DNA of 6,814 nucleotides from an uncultured Prevotellaceae bacterium. Lineage in GTDB: Bacteria; Bacteroidota; Bacteroidia; Bacteroidales; Muribaculaceae. The translations under genes were made by a program, and so were the position numbers. Of this stretch, positions 6,187-6,814 are shown piece by piece. Numbering within the stretch: the stretch's first letter is position 1; each line of letters starts with the position of its first letter. The notes under the pieces are model-generated. The model saw only the letters and a program-made list of their open reading frames with translations. It was not told the origin of the DNA and made no database searches. The DNA is taken from NCBI GenBank assembly GCA_937904375.1, contig CALDIG010000050.1, forward strand, positions 1-6,814, in the 5' to 3' direction.

Positions 6187-6315
6187 CGACGAAGGGATGT
6201 TTTTTAGGTCTATTTATGCCATAACAGTTTTATTTTTGCATTTTGTTTGGATAAAATGCTCACGCTCGCAAGGCTTTGAGCAAGCTCAGCTTTGTCTCGC
6301 TTAATCGCATTTTTC

Positions 6316-6358
6316 AGATATTGTCTCACCATAGCCCGCTATGTCTTCGACAATATCT
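6316..6358. other. Nested hairpin inside the MITE-like element
   Basis: AGATATTGTC (6316-6325) pairs perfectly with GACAATATCT (6349-6358). Between them CATAGC (6330-6335) pairs perfectly with GCTATG (6338-6343) around a 2-nt loop, leaving a 4 by 5 nt internal loop. If the operon is read through, this would form a stable stem-loop in the RNA between the tolC-like and macA-like cistrons, where it could affect termination, processing or stability (inference). Confidence 0.7.
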
Positions 6359-6397
6359 TCACAACCTGCTAAAAATAAATTCTGTTCTAGCATAAAT

Positions 6398-6415
6398 CCT
6401 AATGACCGATTCGGG
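6398..6415 (-). repeat. Terminal inverted repeat, tolC-proximal
   Basis: CCTAATGACCGATTCGGG is the partner of 6169-6186. It begins immediately after the tolC-like stop codon in the direction of transcription. Confidence 0.8.
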
Positions 6416-6420
6416 TTAAA
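6416..6420. repeat. Target-site duplication, tolC side (TTAAA, includes the stop codon)
   Basis: This TTAAA copy contains the minus-strand TAA stop (6418-6416) of the TolC-like gene, so the insertion duplicated the target that carries the stop and left the protein intact. Confidence 0.65.
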
Positions 6421-6814
6421 TGTTGATGGTTTCACCTTGGTAGTATTTGAGCATTGCCACGTTGAGGATTTCCATATATTTGGCCTGCAGCATCTGCTGA
6501 TTGGCCTGTGAGAGGTTGGTGAGGTCGTTCTGCAGCTCGATGATGTTCTTGATGCCTAGGCGGAACTGCTCGCTGGTGAGTTCATAGGCGCTGGTGCGGT
6601 AGTTCACCTGCTCCTGGGCCGAGAGGTAGCGCTGCTGGGCGCTGTAGGCGTTGAGCCAGTAGGTCTCGATGGATTTCCACAGATTCTTCTGGGTGTCGAG
6701 CATGTCGAGATAGGCTGTTTCGCGTTCCAGCCGGGCCTTTGACACGGCATTGCTGGTTTTGCCGTGGTCCCAGATGGGGATGCTGAGCGTTACGCCCACG
6801 CCGTTGGTCCACTG
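6416..6814 (-). CDS. TolC-family outer-membrane efflux protein, C-terminal 132 residues (5' end cut by window edge)
   Basis: The frame is open from the window edge at 6814 to a TAA at 6418-6416, so the start and about two thirds of the protein are missing. The visible part starts QWTNGVGVTLSIPIWDHGKT, matching the second-half beta-strand entry of outer-membrane efflux proteins (V-L-IPI-D-GKT). It is followed by a long amphipathic helical stretch rich in Q, L, A and Y (VSKARLERETAYLDML and onward) and the second-repeat motif YELTSEQFRLGIKNIIELQN, and ends KYYQGETINI. The family forms trimeric channels with a beta-barrel in the outer membrane and an alpha-helical tunnel in the periplasm. The gene is first in line before the macA-like and macB-like genes, so it is the likely outer-membrane partner. 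The operon promoter must lie upstream, outside this window. Confidence 0.93.
   Translation of the reverse strand, partial: QWTNGVGVTLSIPIWDHGKTSNAVSKARLERETAYLDMLDTQKNLWKSIETYWLNAYSAQQRYLSAQEQVNYRTSAYELTSEQFRLGIKNIIELQNDLTNLSQANQQMLQAKYMEILNVAMLKYYQGETINI

Larger units (their letters stand above)
6169..6415. mobile_element. MITE-like non-coding insertion (247 bp) between the tolC-like and macA-like genes
   Basis: The element has 18-bp terminal inverted repeats: CCCAAATCGGTCATTAGG at 6169-6186 and CCTAATGACCGATTCGGG at 6398-6415, which are complementary with one mismatch. TTAAA flanks it on both sides. It contains no credible gene and no transposase, but has strong internal dyads, including TGAGC-AA-GCTCA (6277-6288) and a nested hairpin at 6316-6358. 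Removing the element plus one TTAAA leaves the tolC-like stop codon 22 bp from the adaptor ATG, a normal compact operon junction. This makes insertion into a pre-existing operon the best explanation. The mobilising transposase family cannot be told from here. No convincing Bacteroidota promoter reading towards the adaptor was found inside it. It could alternatively be an ancient dispersed repeat with a regulatory RNA role. Confidence 0.72.

Noticed and set aside
6231..6238. TATTTTTG on the plus strand inside the element as a promoter -7 box
   Set aside because: It matches TAnnTTTG, but no TTTG or TTG box is found about 20 bp upstream, and it would read antisense into the tolC-like gene.
5530..6304. 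Plus-strand open frames opposite the adaptor and running into the inserted element
   Set aside because: They lie antisense to a well-supported macA-like gene and show no domain or start context. The part inside the element is incidental.

Overview
The window looks like a stretch of a Bacteroidales (Bacteroidota) chromosome. The evidence is a clear Bacteroidota-type promoter (TTTTG, 20-bp spacer, TATCTTTG) ahead of the histidine kinase, start codons preceded by A-rich or G-poor leaders without Shine-Dalgarno sequences, a split MacB (separate ATPase and permease), and a LytS/LytTR-type two-component pair next to it. I cannot name the genus. All seven supported genes are on the minus strand, so transcription runs from high to low coordinates.

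Layout in transcription order. (1) 6814-6416: C-terminal 132 residues of a TolC-family outer-membrane efflux protein, cut by the window edge. (2) 6415-6169: a 247-bp MITE-like element with 18-bp terminal inverted repeats and 5-bp TTAAA direct repeats, lying exactly between the tolC-like stop codon and the adaptor gene. (3) 6141-4798: MacA-like periplasmic adaptor. (4) 4704-3964: MacB/LolD-type ABC ATPase. (5) 3919-2696: MacB-type permease. (6) promoter at 2678-2646, then a LytS-like membrane histidine kinase (2641-1568) and a LytTR response regulator (1527-820). (7) 794-417: a small secreted protein made almost wholly of five 20-residue tandem repeats. (8) 252 to beyond position 1: a second protein built on a variant of the same repeat, cut by the window edge.

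How the parts may work together: genes 1 and 3-5 make a tripartite efflux or export machine spanning both membranes. The kinase and regulator probably sense an envelope signal and control transcription, plausibly of this transporter (inference from linkage). The repeat protein 25 bp behind the regulator is probably co-transcribed with it and may belong to the same envelope response, but its function is unknown.

The most notable observations are the well-preserved MITE-like insertion whose precise excision restores a compact operon junction, the pair of secreted 20-residue-repeat proteins, and short-period (7, 7 and 7-8 nt) G-poor tandem repeats in three separate leaders directly upstream of start codons.
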